64,000 bases of DNA from Phreatobacter sp. (GCF_030691135.1 NZ_JAUYFA010000037.1:81637-145636); one strand, 5' to 3'; shown: positions 25,331-35,964, counted from the first letter of the stretch. A program made the numbers and translations. The notes: generated by a model not told the origin, from the sequence alone.

Positions 25331-26707
25331 ATGTCCAAGACGAGCGCGCTGCGTGTGGTGGGCGACGACGCCACCAACACCGCCATTCCGAACGACCTCC
25401 AGGCCTTCTGGATGCCGTTCACGGCCAACCGCTCGTTCAAGGCCCGCCCGCGCATGATCGCCCGCGCCAAGGGGCTCTATTACTACACGCCCGAGGGCAA
25501 GCAGATCCTCGACGGCACGGCGGGGCTGTGGTGCTCCAGCGCCGGCCATTCCCGCGACCCGATCGTCGAGGCGATCCAGAAGCAGGCGGCCGAGCTCGAC
25601 TTCGCTCCGTCCTTCCAGTTCGGCCACCCCAAGGCCTTTGAACTGGCGAACCGCATCGCAGCGCTGGCGCCGAACGATCTCGACCACGTCTTCTTCTGCA
25701 ATTCCGGCTCGGAAGCCGCCGACACCGCGCTGAAGATGGCGATCGCCTACTGGCATGCCCGCGGCAAGGCCTCCAAGACCCGCCTGATCGGCCGCGAGCG
25801 CGGTTATCACGGCGTCGGCTTCGGCGGCATCACGGTCGGCGGCATCGTCGCCAACCGCAAGGTCTTCGGCTCGCTGCTGGCCGGCGCCGACCACCTTCCG
25901 CACACCTACAACCGCGAGAAGCAGGCCTTCTCGAAGGGTGAGCCGGAATGGGGCGCCCATCTCGCCGACGAGCTCGAGCGCATCGTCGCGCTGCATGACG
26001 CCTCCACCATCGCCGCCGTCATGGTCGAGCCGATGGCCGGCTCGACCGGCGTGCTGCCGGCGCCGCAGGGCTATCTGAAGCGCCTGCGCGAGCTCTGCGA
26101 CAAGCACGACATCCTGCTGATCTTCGACGAGGTCATCACCGGTTTTGGCCGCCTCGGTGCGGCTTTCGCCGCCGAGCGCTATGGCGTCACGCCGGACCTG
26201 ATGACGTTTGCCAAGGGCGTCACCAATGCCGCGGCGCCGATGGGCGGCGTCATCGCCCGCAAGCACGTCCACGACGCCTTCATGACCGGGCCGGAGCATC
26301 TCGTCGAGCTGTTCCACGGCTACACCTATTCGGCCCATCCGCTGGCCTGCGCCGCTGGCCTGGCGACGCTCGACCTCTATCGCGACGAGGGTCTGTTCGA
26401 GCGCGTCAAGATGCTGGAGCCGATCTGGGCCGACGCCATCTTCGGCAAACTCCAGGGCAAGGCCGGCGTCCTCGACATCCGTCAGGTCGGCCTCACCGCC
26501 GCCATTGACATCGAGGGCTGGAAGGACCTGCCCGGCAAGCGCGGTTTCACCGCCATGGACAAGGCCTTCCACGAGGAGGGCATCATGATCCGCATGGCCG
26601 GCGACTGCCTCGTCGTCACGCCGCCCTTCATCGTCACCGAGAGCGATATCGGCATGATCGCCGACAAGCTGTCGAACGTCATCGACTCGACGGTCAATCC
26701 GTCCTGA
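25331..26707 (+). CDS. Class III omega-amino acid:pyruvate aminotransferase
   Basis: A 458-aa PLP fold-type I transaminase of the beta-alanine/taurine:pyruvate group. The region FWMPFTANRSFKARPRM, the PLP-binding Asp266 in IFDEVITGFGR, and Lys295 in TFAKGVTNAAAP are all present. It would deaminate omega-amino acids or amines with pyruvate as acceptor. CGGAGA lies nine bases upstream of the ATG. It is a single-gene unit closed by a strong terminator. The exact amine substrate is not readable. Confidence 0.9.
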   Translation: MSKTSALRVVGDDATNTAIPNDLQAFWMPFTANRSFKARPRMIARAKGLYYYTPEGKQILDGTAGLWCSSAGHSRDPIVEAIQKQAAELDFAPSFQFGHPKAFELANRIAALAPNDLDHVFFCNSGSEAADTALKMAIAYWHARGKASKTRLIGRERGYHGVGFGGITVGGIVANRKVFGSLLAGADHLPHTYNREKQAFSKGEPEWGAHLADELERIVALHDASTIAAVMVEPMAGSTGVLPAPQGYLKRLRELCDKHDILLIFDEVITGFGRLGAAFAAERYGVTPDLMTFAKGVTNAAAPMGGVIARKHVHDAFMTGPEHLVELFHGYTYSAHPLACAAGLATLDLYRDEGLFERVKMLEPIWADAIFGKLQGKAGVLDIRQVGLTAAIDIEGWKDLPGKRGFTAMDKAFHEEGIMIRMAGDCLVVTPPFIVTESDIGMIADKLSNVIDSTVNPS

Positions 26708-26730
26708 GGCGCACCGCGCCCGCAGGCGAC

Positions 26731-26758
26731 AAGGCCCGGCCCAGTGCCGGGCCTTTTG
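26731..26758 (+). terminator. Rho-independent terminator after the aminotransferase gene
   Basis: A 10-bp perfect stem AAGGCCCGGC/GCCGGGCCTT with a five-base loop is followed by TT, between convergent genes. Confidence 0.85.
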
Positions 26759-26815
26759 CTTTGGTGCGTCATGCACCGGGGAGAGGTGAAGCAGCGGCGT
26801 CGGCAGCGACCCCCT

Positions 26816-27850
26816 TCACCCGAAAGCGATCTGCACCTTCATCGCCTTCGACCGGTCCGAGGCCAGATGAAACGCCTCGACCGCCCGTTCCATCGGCAGG
26901 GTGGCGGTGAGCAGAGGACGCACGTCGATGCGCCGCTCGCCGATCATCGACACGGCGGTGGCGAACTCGTGATGGAAGCGGAACGTGCCGCGGATCTCGA
27001 ATTCCTTCGCCACGAGCACGGAGATGGGCAGCGTGAAATCGCCGCCCGTGCCGACCTGCACGATCACTGCGCCCGGCTTCAAGGCGGCGAAGGCCCCGGT
27101 CAGCGCCTTCATGTTACCGGAGGCTTCGAACAGCACGTCGAAGCTGCCCTTGTCCGTCTCGTAGGGCCGCAAGGCCTCCGGATCGGTGGCGGTGTTCAGC
27201 GTCGTGGCGATGCCCATAGCCCCGACGACGGCCAGCGTCGCCTCGGCTACGTCGGTGGCGACGATCTCGGCCGCGCCCGCCGCCCTCGCCGCGAGGATGC
27301 AGAGCGCGCCGATCGGTCCGCAGCCGGTGACGAGCACGCGTTTGCCGAGCAGCGGTCCGGCCCGCCGCGCCGCGTGGAGACAGACCGCCAGCGGCTCACA
27401 GAACGCGGCTTCCCCCAGGCTGACACCGTCGGCCACCTTGTGGGCCTGCACCGCGTCGCAGACGAGCACCTCGCGGAAGGCCCCCTGTATATGCGGAAAA
27501 GGCATGGCCGAGCCATAGAAGCGCATGTGGAGGCAATGGTTGGGCATGCCGTCGAGACAGTAGCGGCACTGGCCGCAGGGCCTGGACGGGCTCACCGCCA
27601 CCCGGTCACCGGGGACGAGCGATGCGACGTCGGCACCGACCTGCTCGACCGTTCCGGCGATCTCGTGGCCGAGGATCATCGGTTCCCTCAGCCTGACGGC
27701 GCCGAAGCCGCCGTTGTGGAAATAGTGCAGGTCCGAGCCGCAGATGCCTCCCGCCCCGATCCTGACCGCGACCTCTCGCGGCGCGAGCGGCGCGAGCGCG
27801 CGCTCCTCCAGCCGGAGGTCGTGGGGAGCGTGGATGACGAGCGCCTTCAT
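26816..27850 (-). CDS. Zinc-dependent medium-chain dehydrogenase, L-idonate 5-dehydrogenase-like
   Basis: A 344-aa MDR-family dehydrogenase. Catalytic zinc ligands Cys37 (GICGSDLHYF) and His62-Glu63 (LGHEIAG) and four structural-zinc cysteines (92, 95, 98, 106) are present, followed by the Rossmann motif TGCGPIGA. The opening and the HYFHNGGFG segment fit L-idonate 5-dehydrogenase, which oxidises L-idonate to 5-ketogluconate, but sorbitol/threonine dehydrogenases are close. The ATG at 27850 replaces a longer reading frame that lacks family sequence. It is convergent with the aminotransferase gene. Confidence 0.82.
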   Translation of the reverse strand: MKALVIHAPHDLRLEERALAPLAPREVAVRIGAGGICGSDLHYFHNGGFGAVRLREPMILGHEIAGTVEQVGADVASLVPGDRVAVSPSRPCGQCRYCLDGMPNHCLHMRFYGSAMPFPHIQGAFREVLVCDAVQAHKVADGVSLGEAAFCEPLAVCLHAARRAGPLLGKRVLVTGCGPIGALCILAARAAGAAEIVATDVAEATLAVVGAMGIATTLNTATDPEALRPYETDKGSFDVLFEASGNMKALTGAFAALKPGAVIVQVGTGGDFTLPISVLVAKEFEIRGTFRFHHEFATAVSMIGERRIDVRPLLTATLPMERAVEAFHLASDRSKAMKVQIAFG

Positions 27851-27977
27851 GGGATCCTCCGGGTCGCCCGATCTTGGACCGCCCTCCCTTCGGACAGCGG
27901 CGGCAGGCCTCACCACAGCCTAGCAGGCCGGCGTGCCCGTGGAAGGCCCGGGTACTGCGTCGCAGACCAGCCGCGTC

Positions 27978-28778
27978 TCAGAACAGCCGTGGCAGGGGGC
28001 GGCCGGCGAGCGCCTGCTGGTAGCTGGCCAGGACGATGCCGGTCCAGCCGATGGCCGCGATCCAGACCGCCGCCATGGCGGCCGCCGGCGGCAGGCTGCG
28101 GGCGGCGACCAGGCCGAAGAGAGGCAGCGCCTGGATCATGTGGGTGGCGAGGAAATGCGAGACGCGCAGGTCTCCGACCATCAGCGACCAGCCGGTGAAG
28201 GCCATCCGTGCGCCGCCGGGCGGGTGGACGCCGACATGCGGGCTGAGACGGCTGCCGATGGTGAAGGCGGTGACGAGCGTCAGCACCGCCCCGCCGACGA
28301 GCCCGAGCAGGAGGGCGAGCCGCAGGGCCGGGGCGATCCTGGCATCCGCGTCGGCATAGGCGACGATGCCCACCACCGCGGCGCTGAGCGTGATGACGAC
28401 GGCGCCGGACGCCATGGCGGTGTACATCGCGCGGGTGAAGGGCGTCGCGAGGTTGAAATGCGAAGCCTGCTGCCGTGCCGCCTGGATGATGATGTAGATC
28501 ATCTCGCCGAGCGAGGCGAAGGCGCAGGCGGCGGCGACAACGGCCAGCAGCGTTCCCGTCCGCCAGCCCTCGCCGAGCAGCGCGACGACGAGCGCCAGCG
28601 TCGCCATGTGGACGGCGAGGGAAATGGCGAACTTCATCGGCTTTGCCCAGACACTGACCTCGTTGATCAGTCGCTTGTCGATGGTCCAGAACACCAGGGC
28701 GAGCGCCAGCATGAGGACCATGACCAGCGTGGCAGTCCAGAAGATGGCCTCGGCAAGGCCCAGGCGGCCGGCGGTCAT
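27978..28778 (-). CDS. Polytopic membrane protein of unknown function
   Basis: A 266-aa integral membrane protein with about seven hydrophobic spans (for example FWTATLVMVLMLALALVFW, TLALVVALLGE, LLLGLVGGAVLTLVTAF). Charged loops include DKRLINEVSVWAKPMKFAIS and IGSRLSPHVGVHPPGGARM; His residues occur near membrane ends (SHFLATHMIQ). I do not recognise the family, although haem- or metal-binding membrane proteins have such spaced histidines. It is transcribed alone and is followed by the idonate-dehydrogenase-like gene on the same strand, 127 bp away. Confidence 0.7.
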   Translation of the reverse strand: MTAGRLGLAEAIFWTATLVMVLMLALALVFWTIDKRLINEVSVWAKPMKFAISLAVHMATLALVVALLGEGWRTGTLLAVVAAACAFASLGEMIYIIIQAARQQASHFNLATPFTRAMYTAMASGAVVITLSAAVVGIVAYADADARIAPALRLALLLGLVGGAVLTLVTAFTIGSRLSPHVGVHPPGGARMAFTGWSLMVGDLRVSHFLATHMIQALPLFGLVAARSLPPAAAMAAVWIAAIGWTGIVLASYQQALAGRPLPRLF

Positions 28779-29179
28779 GGCAGATCCTTCAGCAAGAACG
28801 CGGCGGTCATCGCCGCGTGGAGGCGCCCGTCGCACGGGGCTTCGAGGGGGCGCGGACGAAACCGACGCGACGACATCGGCGCTTTCCCCTGGAGCGTCAC
28901 CAGAGAGTTCCTCAGGACCATAATCCCCGGCCCGCGGCCGGCAAGTCGGCCCGGGTGCCATAGGAAGCGGGACGGCCGAGACGTGTCTGCGATAGCGGCT
29001 GACCTGAGGCGGACATCAGGGAAATCCCGGCGCGAGTGAGCGATGGCGGTGCCTATCAAGGCGCGTTGACACTGTCAACATCGAGGCATTTCCGTGATTG
29101 CGAGGCGTGACGCGGCGTGGTTCATTCCGCGCCGTCACATCAGCGGCCGCGCGCCGCCACCGATCGTCCGGAGCCTTTC
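28779..29179. other. Divergent intergenic region upstream of frmA
   Basis: About 400 bp between the divergent membrane-protein and formaldehyde-dehydrogenase genes. The only clear structure is the 15-bp palindrome at 29065-29079, annotated separately. No additional coding sequence was recognised. Confidence 0.45.
29065..29079 (+). promoter_or_regulatory. 15-bp palindrome upstream of the formaldehyde dehydrogenase gene
   Basis: GTTGACA-C-TGTCAAC is a perfect 7-1-7 inverted repeat about 100 bp before the frmA start. It includes a TTGACA that could be a -35 element, so a bound regulator would block or guide polymerase. The regulator is unknown. Confidence 0.6.
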
Positions 29180-30310
<1,131 letters not shown>

Positions 30311-30451
30311 CGCGCGGTTCCGGCCTGTCACAATGACATGACCGGCCTGTCGACACTCTGCAACATTCTGCCTTCACCGTGAGTTCATCGGGGTGATGCT
30401 GCCATGACGACGGGTGGCGATCCTTCATGGCCATGGCTGGAGCAGAATACG

Positions 30452-31174
30452 ATGGACGACCGCGACTATATCAAGCTGAAGCCTGCACTGATGGGCTTCC
30501 GCTACGTAGGGACCGTGCCGGATGAAGCACGCCCCTTGCTGAGGCGCGCCTATGACGATCTCAAGCGCACGATGGGCGACGCCTGGGACGAGCAGATCGC
30601 TGCCAAGGAGATCTGCTGGATGAACATCTGGCAGGACGACGAGGAGGGCGACGCGATGGAGCTCTCCGACAAGACGCTGGCCGCCGAATTCCATGCCTGG
30701 TGCGCGACGGCTTCGGGTCAGTTTGCCGAGCAGGGCGCCATCATGGACGGGTACGGTTTCGTGGTGAACCCGATCGGCTCCAAGCCGCAGGTCTGGCACG
30801 TCGACTACACCACCGATGCTGCGGCGATCTGGATTCCGCTCACCCAGTTCACCGACAAGAACGCCACCCAGTTCATCACCCTGCCGGAGGGAACGCCCGA
30901 CGAGGCCCTGGAGAAGGTCGCCTCCCATGTCGACGAGGTCGATGTGGAGGCCCTCGCCCGCAGCGTCGACCATTTTCAGGTCCACCAGATCGTCGCCAAG
31001 CCCATGTCGGTGCTCTACATGGGCCGCGGCACCATTCACCGCGGCATTTCCAACAGCGGCGAGGAGAACCGCATCTCCTTCTACATCTCGCTGCACTTCA
31101 TCCGCGATTATTCGGTCTATCCCTATGCTGCCGACGAGCGCTCCGAGCAGGCCGTGGTGAACTTCAACGACTGA
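30452..31174 (+). CDS. Putative 2-oxoglutarate/Fe(II)-dioxygenase-like protein
   Basis: A 240-aa soluble protein of no family that I can name. The sequence VWHVDY (His116, Asp118), then GRGTIHRGISN (His196) and ENRISFYISLHF (Arg207), follows the HxD...H...R order and spacing of non-haem Fe(II)/2-oxoglutarate oxygenases with a double-stranded beta-helix. Acidic, Trp-rich residues 52-70 may cap the site. GGAG nine bases upstream supports the ATG at 30452; an upstream ATG at 30404 has no good ribosome-binding site. The function is inferred from motif order only. Confidence 0.6.
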   Translation: MDDRDYIKLKPALMGFRYVGTVPDEARPLLRRAYDDLKRTMGDAWDEQIAAKEICWMNIWQDDEEGDAMELSDKTLAAEFHAWCATASGQFAEQGAIMDGYGFVVNPIGSKPQVWHVDYTTDAAAIWIPLTQFTDKNATQFITLPEGTPDEALEKVASHVDEVDVEALARSVDHFQVHQIVAKPMSVLYMGRGTIHRGISNSGEENRISFYISLHFIRDYSVYPYAADERSEQAVVNFND

Positions 31175-31178
31175 CGCG

Positions 31179-31205
31179 TGCGGGGGCGGCTCAGCCGCCC
31201 CCGCA
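31179..31205. terminator. Strong hairpin between convergent genes
   Basis: A perfect 12-bp stem (TGCGGGGGCGGC with its complement) and a TCA loop lie just after the dioxygenase-like gene and before the DUF808 gene end. No T-run follows, so termination is likely but not certain. Confidence 0.5.
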
Positions 31206-31236
31206 GCATCCGGAGTTGACAGCGACAGCGCCTCTA

Positions 31237-32298
31237 TCAGTGGCCCTTGGCGGCGGCGCCCCGGTGCAGCAGCGGCTCGACGCCATAGTGCATGGCGAGG
31301 AACACGGCACCGCCCAGCGCCAGGCCGACCGCTCCCGAGGCGAGGGCGGTCGCCAGCCATTCGACAGCGGTCTTGATCGCCGGAACCAGGGCGGCGATCG
31401 CGACGGCGGCGGCGTGGATCGCATGCTCGATCCCGGTCAGGCCGTAGCCGGCGAGGCCGTGGATGACGATGCCGCCGCCGACCCAGAGCATGGCGAGGGT
31501 GCCGACGAGGCTGAGGGTCTTCAGGAAATAGGGCATGCCGAAGACGAGGCCCCGCCCGACGGGCTGGGTCAGCCGGCTGACGGCACGGTCGACGGCGGCG
31601 GGTTCACGCGGTTCCAGCTCCGTCGGTCGGCCGCGCAATACGTGCCCCAGACCGGTGATCGGCCTGCTGCTCTGTGCGAGGGCGAGACCGACATCATCCC
31701 CCTTCACGATCAGGGCCACCGCACCATAGACCAGGACCGTGATGCCGATCCCGACAACGGCGAGGATCAGGGCCTGCGTCCAGAAGCTCGGTGACGTGAT
31801 CGTCGACAGGGCAATCGCCATGATTTCGGCGGAGAGGATGAAGTCGGTGCGGATGGCACCGGCGACACGCTGGTCCTCCAGCGCCGCTGCTTCGTCGGGG
31901 GCGGCGGCTACAGGGTCGGGCGCCGGTGCGTCGTCGTCATGGGGCACGACCATTTCGAGTACCTTCTCGAACCCCTCGTAGCAGAGATAGGCGCCGCCGA
32001 TCATCAGCAGCGGCGTGATCGCCCAGGGAGCGAGGGCGCTCAGCAGCAGGGCGCCCGGCAGCAGAAAGAGCATCTTGTTCTTGAGCGACCCCCAGGCGAT
32101 CTTCGCCACAATGGGCAATTCGCGCGATGCGGCGAAGCCGACGGCATAGCGTGGGGTTACTGCCGCATCGTCGATGATGATTCCGGCCGCCTTGGCTCCC
32201 GCCTTGGTCGCCTGGGCCGCGACGTCGTCAAGGGTGACCGCCGCCACCTTGGCGAGGGCGGCGATGTCGTCGAGGAGTGCGATCAGGCCTAGGCTCAC
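31237..32298 (-). CDS. DUF808 family membrane protein (YedI-like)
   Basis: A 353-aa inner-membrane protein recognised by its start SLGLIALLDDIAALAKVAA and by VTPRYAVGFAASRELPIVAK. About six or seven hydrophobic segments follow, with an acidic loop (PHDDDAPAPDP) after the first pair. The GTG at 32298 is chosen because GGAGGG lies just upstream and translation then starts exactly at the family's N-terminus; the longer frame adds unrelated residues. The molecular role of this family is unknown. Confidence 0.85.
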   Translation of the reverse strand: MSLGLIALLDDIAALAKVAAVTLDDVAAQATKAGAKAAGIIIDDAAVTPRYAVGFAASRELPIVAKIAWGSLKNKMLFLLPGALLLSALAPWAITPLLMIGGAYLCYEGFEKVLEMVVPHDDDAPAPDPVAAAPDEAAALEDQRVAGAIRTDFILSAEIMAIALSTITSPSFWTQALILAVVGIGITVLVYGAVALIVKGDDVGLALAQSSRPITGLGHVLRGRPTELEPREPAAVDRAVSRLTQPVGRGLVFGMPYFLKTLSLVGTLAMLWVGGGIVIHGLAGYGLTGIEHAIHAAAVAIAALVPAIKTAVEWLATALASGAVGLALGGAVFLAMHYGVEPLLHRGAAAKGH

Positions 32299-32383
32299 GG
32301 GAACCCTCCATTCGTGCCACGATCGGATAGCGGGGCATCGCTGCCGCAAGATGACAAGCGCCAATTGATGGAGGCCTTGCTCG

Positions 32384-34114
32384 TCAGGCCGGACGGTCGC
32401 CCTTCTTCAGCTTGGCGGCGGCGCGGTTGTCGACGCCCGGCAGCATCTTGGCGGGATCGCGGGTGACGACGACGTCGACCACCGACGGCCCTTTCGTCGC
32501 CAGCGCCTCTTGGAGCGCGGCCCTGAGGGTGGAGGGATGTTCGACCCGGATGCCGTGGCACCCCAGCGCCTTCGCCGCATCGGCGTAGTTGGTCTCGGCG
32601 AGGTCCGAGGCGTGATAGGCGCCGGGGCCGTAGACGAGGTGCTGCAGCGCCTTCACGTAGCCGGATGCGGCATTGTTGACGACGACGATGGTGAGGTCGA
32701 GGCCCATGCGGCGGGCGGTCTCGATCTCGCCCAGCATCATGTTGAAACCGCCGTCGCCGGTCAGCCCGATCACCGCCTTGCCCGGCGCGCCCATAGCGCA
32801 GCCCATGGCCCCCGGCAGGCCGTAGCCGATGGAGGCGAAGCCGCGGTCCGGGACGAAGCAACGGCCCGGCTTCTTGGTGTCGAACAGCAGGCCGCCCCAA
32901 TGGGCGGCAAAGCCGCCGTCGGCGACGAGGTAGCCGTCGGCGGGCAGCACGTGATTGATCTCGGTCATCAGGCGACCCATGCTGACGGGCACCTCGTCGG
33001 AGGTCAGCTTTTCGTTGACGTCGGCGCGCCAGGCCGCCATCCGCTTCGGCACGTCGGCCGCATAGGCGGACTGCCGGGCGCGGATCGCCTCCGCCTTCGG
33101 AGCGAGGGCGGTCGCGAGGTCCTCGATGCCGAGTTTCGCGTCGCCCCAGAGCGTCACTTCGGGCTGCACGGTGCGGCCGAACTCCTCGGCGACGATGTCG
33201 AGATGGATGATGCGCTTGCCGCGCGGCGGCACGGTGAAGCGCTTGGTGGCGATCTCGCCGAGCTTGCAGCCGATGACGAGAATGAGGTCGCTCTCCTCGA
33301 TCAGCGTGTTGGCGATCCGGTCGTAGCGACCGAAGAGGCCTGCCGAGAGCGGGCTTGTGCAGGCAATGGCGCCCTTGCCGGTCATCGTGTGGGCGACGGG
33401 GATCGCGAAGGTCTCGGCGAAGCGCTGCAGCGTGTCGGCCGCGCCGGACAGGTGCACGCCGCCGCCGGCGAGCACGATCGGACGGCTTGCGCCGGCGAGG
33501 AGGTCGGCGGCCTTCGCCAGGGCCGCGCCGTCGGGGCGGCAGCGCAGGGCCGGTGCGCCGCCATGGGCGGGATCGACCTTGAAGTCGTCGTCGGAGAAAC
33601 CGTAGCTGCCGTGGCAGATATCCTCCGGCACGTCGACGATGACGGGGCCGGGGCGTCCGGTGGTGGCGACGGCGAAAGCGCGACGCATCAGTTCGGGGAT
33701 GCGATGGATGGCCTCGATCCGGATCACCTCCTTGGCGCAGGGCCTGAGGATGTCGAGCTGGCGGCTCTCCTGGGTCATGTTCTTCCAGGAATGGTCGCGG
33801 TGGGTGTCACCAACGATGGCGACCATCGGCGTGCCGGCGTTCAGGGCCTCGACCAGGCCGGTGACGAGGTTGGTGGCGCCGGGTCCGAGCGTCGCATCGA
33901 CGAGGCCGACGCGACCGGTGATCTTGGCATAGGCGTCGGCGGCGAAGACACCGGCGCGCTCGTCGTTGATCAGGTGGTGCTTGAGGCCGAGGCGGCGGGC
34001 GGCGTCGTAGAAGGGCAGCAGCTGGAAGCCGCCCATGCCGAACATCGGGCCGCCGTCGAAGGCGAGGATCATCCGCGCCAGGGCTTCGCCACCCGTCATT
34101 TCATTGTCGCTCAT
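32384..34114 (-). CDS. Thiamine-pyrophosphate enzyme (acetolactate-synthase-like)
   Basis: A 576-aa TPP-dependent enzyme with the three-domain acetohydroxyacid-synthase layout. The cofactor-activating Glu52 is in INDERAGVFAADAYAK, and the Mg-TPP motif runs from GDGGFNMMLGE to VVVNNAA near the C-terminus. No separate regulatory subunit is nearby, so it is more likely a catabolic carboligase or decarboxylase (glyoxylate carboligase, benzoylformate or sulfoacetaldehyde types) than valine biosynthesis. It ends the minus-strand run of deacetylase and two SDR genes, after a 242-bp gap. The substrate is unknown. Confidence 0.75.
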   Translation of the reverse strand: MSDNEMTGGEALARMILAFDGGPMFGMGGFQLLPFYDAARRLGLKHHLINDERAGVFAADAYAKITGRVGLVDATLGPGATNLVTGLVEALNAGTPMVAIVGDTHRDHSWKNMTQESRQLDILRPCAKEVIRIEAIHRIPELMRRAFAVATTGRPGPVIVDVPEDICHGSYGFSDDDFKVDPAHGGAPALRCRPDGAALAKAADLLAGASRPIVLAGGGVHLSGAADTLQRFAETFAIPVAHTMTGKGAIACTSPLSAGLFGRYDRIANTLIEESDLILVIGCKLGEIATKRFTVPPRGKRIIHLDIVAEEFGRTVQPEVTLWGDAKLGIEDLATALAPKAEAIRARQSAYAADVPKRMAAWRADVNEKLTSDEVPVSMGRLMTEINHVLPADGYLVADGGFAAHWGGLLFDTKKPGRCFVPDRGFASIGYGLPGAMGCAMGAPGKAVIGLTGDGGFNMMLGEIETARRMGLDLTIVVVNNAASGYVKALQHLVYGPGAYHASDLAETNYADAAKALGCHGIRVEHPSTLRAALQEALATKGPSVVDVVVTRDPAKMLPGVDNRAAAKLKKGDRPA

Positions 34115-34356
34115 CGACCTGTCTCCACCCGCGGCGTCGGCCGCATCGATCGGGTCGGCGAAGGTCGGAAACCGACGCTGCGCGCCGCGGCGGATTGCGC
34201 CTGCGCTCAGGTCCTGCCTTCCGGGCACCCTCCCCGCCCTGTCCCGCGCCGTTGACCGGCGCCTTGCAACTTGGCCGCAACGGTTAGGGAGGCCCCCGGG
34301 ACCTGTCAACGCAGGCGACGGGCAGGCCAGCAATGTCGCCGGTCCGCCTTTTGGGG

Positions 34357-35184
34357 TCAGGCCGTCTCGTGGGCCTGCGACCAGGCCTCGGCCACCTCTG
34401 CGCCGGTGGCGAACCAGACGCCAGGGAAGGTACGGATGAAGGCGATCAGCTCGCGGATCAGGGCGATGCGGCTCGGGCGTCCGCCGACCTGCGGATGGAA
34501 GATCATGTCGAACAGCCCGCCCCACTTGTAGATCTCGCGGAACTCCTCCTTGTAGACGGAGAGCATATGCTCGTTGGTGAAGATCGGCCGCGGCGTCTTG
34601 ACCGAGAACAGGGCAAAGGGCGCATCGTCCAGCGACCAGTGCCAGGGCAGTTCGATGACGCCCTTGGAGCCGTCCGGCATGACGTGGCGATAGGGGTTGA
34701 TGTCGTCCATCAGCGAGGAATCGTAGAGGAAATTGTGCTGCTTCAGCAGCTTGAACAGGCCCTCGGAGACCTCTCCGGCCGGTGAGCGGTAGCCCTTCGG
34801 CACGACGCCGACCGTGCGCTTGAGCGCCTCGAGACCCTTCTCCATCTCCTCGACCTCGGCCTGCGGATCGTCGCTCACCCATTTGTGGGAATAGGAGTGA
34901 TGGGCGACCTCGTGGCCGTCCTTGAGGATCATCTCGACGCGGTCGGTATGGTTCTCCGCCGTCCAGCCGGGGACGAAGAAGGTCGACTTTATGCCCTCGT
35001 CGCGCAGCGTGTCGAGGATCTTCGGCACGCCGACCTTGGCACCATATCGACCCTGGCTGAGCACGCCGGGGCGACGGACATTGTCCGGGTCGCGCGACGT
35101 CCACAGCGTCTCGGCATCGAAGTCGAAGGTCAGCATCACGGCGCAGCGGGCGCCGTTCGGCCATTTGACGCTCATGTCGTGCAT
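34357..35184 (-). CDS. Polysaccharide deacetylase (NodB-like) family protein
   Basis: A 275-aa NodB-fold hydrolase. LTFDFDAE (Asp21, Asp23), HHSYSH (His96, His100) and the GYRSPAGE segment form the metal and catalytic motifs. No signal peptide is seen, so it probably acts in the cytoplasm. Such cytosolic members (PuuE-like allantoinases, imidases) hydrolyse small cyclic amides rather than polysaccharides, which fits the catabolic neighbours better. It lies 24 bp downstream of an SDR gene, in one operon. Confidence 0.8.
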   Translation of the reverse strand: MHDMSVKWPNGARCAVMLTFDFDAETLWTSRDPDNVRRPGVLSQGRYGAKVGVPKILDTLRDEGIKSTFFVPGWTAENHTDRVEMILKDGHEVAHHSYSHKWVSDDPQAEVEEMEKGLEALKRTVGVVPKGYRSPAGEVSEGLFKLLKQHNFLYDSSLMDDINPYRHVMPDGSKGVIELPWHWSLDDAPFALFSVKTPRPIFTNEHMLSVYKEEFREIYKWGGLFDMIFHPQVGGRPSRIALIRELIAFIRTFPGVWFATGAEVAEAWSQAHETA

Positions 35185-35208
35185 CGTCTCGTCTCCCGTG
35201 GTCTGGTT

Positions 35209-35964
35209 TCAGATTCTTCCATGCCGCGCGGCGAGGAAGCCGCCGTCGACCGGCAAGACCGCGCCGGTGACGAAGGCGGCGTCCTCTGAACAGAGGAAGG
35301 CCACAGGCCCGGCGACGTCGGCCGGTGTTCCCATCCGTTCGACCGGCGTGCCTTCGACGATGAGCCGGGTGTAAAGCGCGTTCTGCCGGTGGCCTGTGGT
35401 CATCGGCGTCGCGATGAGGCCCGGGGCGACGGCGTTGACGAGAATGCCTTCCGGCGCCAGTTCCCCGGCGAGCTGGCGGGTGAACTGCGCGACGCCGGCC
35501 TTCGCCACCGCATAGGCCGTGGTGCCGGGATAGCCGGTGATGCCGAAGATCGAGGAGATGTTGACGATGCGCCCGCCGGGCCGCGGCAGGTGCGGCACGA
35601 CGGCCCGCGTGACGCGCAGGACGGCGGCGAGATTGGTGTCGAGGAAGCGGTCGATGAGCGCGTCTTCGCTTTCCATCAGCCGCTTCGAACCGCCGATGCC
35701 GGCATTGTTGACGAGAATGTCGATGTGCCCGAAGGCGGCGAGCGAAGCCTTCGCCATGGCCTCGCCGGCGCCGCGGTCGGTGACGTCCTGGATGAGCGCG
35801 CTCTGGCCGAGGCGGGCGGCGGTCTCGGTGACCTCCGGGATCACATCGACGAGCAGGACCTGCGCGCCCTCTGCCGCAAACCGCCCGGCGATCCCCTCGC
35901 CGATGCCGCGGGCGGCGCCGGTGACGATGACGACCTTGCCGGCGAAGCGCTTGGGATCAGGCAA
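35209..35964 (-). CDS. SDR-family oxidoreductase
   Basis: A classical short-chain dehydrogenase of about 251 aa. Present are TGAARGIG (NAD-binding), NNAG, and YAVAK with the upstream catalytic Ser (NISSIFG); the C-terminal GAVLPVDGG is typical. The start is uncertain: TTG at 35964 overlaps the preceding gene by eight bases and gives the normal N-terminus, while an ATG at 35991 would add nine residues. It follows a second SDR and precedes the deacetylase, so two successive alcohol oxidations or reductions are likely in one pathway. Confidence 0.85.
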   Translation of the reverse strand: MPDPKRFAGKVVIVTGAARGIGEGIAGRFAAEGAQVLLVDVIPEVTETAARLGQSALIQDVTDRGAGEAMAKASLAAFGHIDILVNNAGIGGSKRLMESEDALIDRFLDTNLAAVLRVTRAVVPHLPRPGGRIVNISSIFGITGYPGTTAYAVAKAGVAQFTRQLAGELAPEGILVNAVAPGLIATPMTTGHRQNALYTRLIVEGTPVERMGTPADVAGPVAFLCSEDAAFVTGAVLPVDGGFLAARHGRI

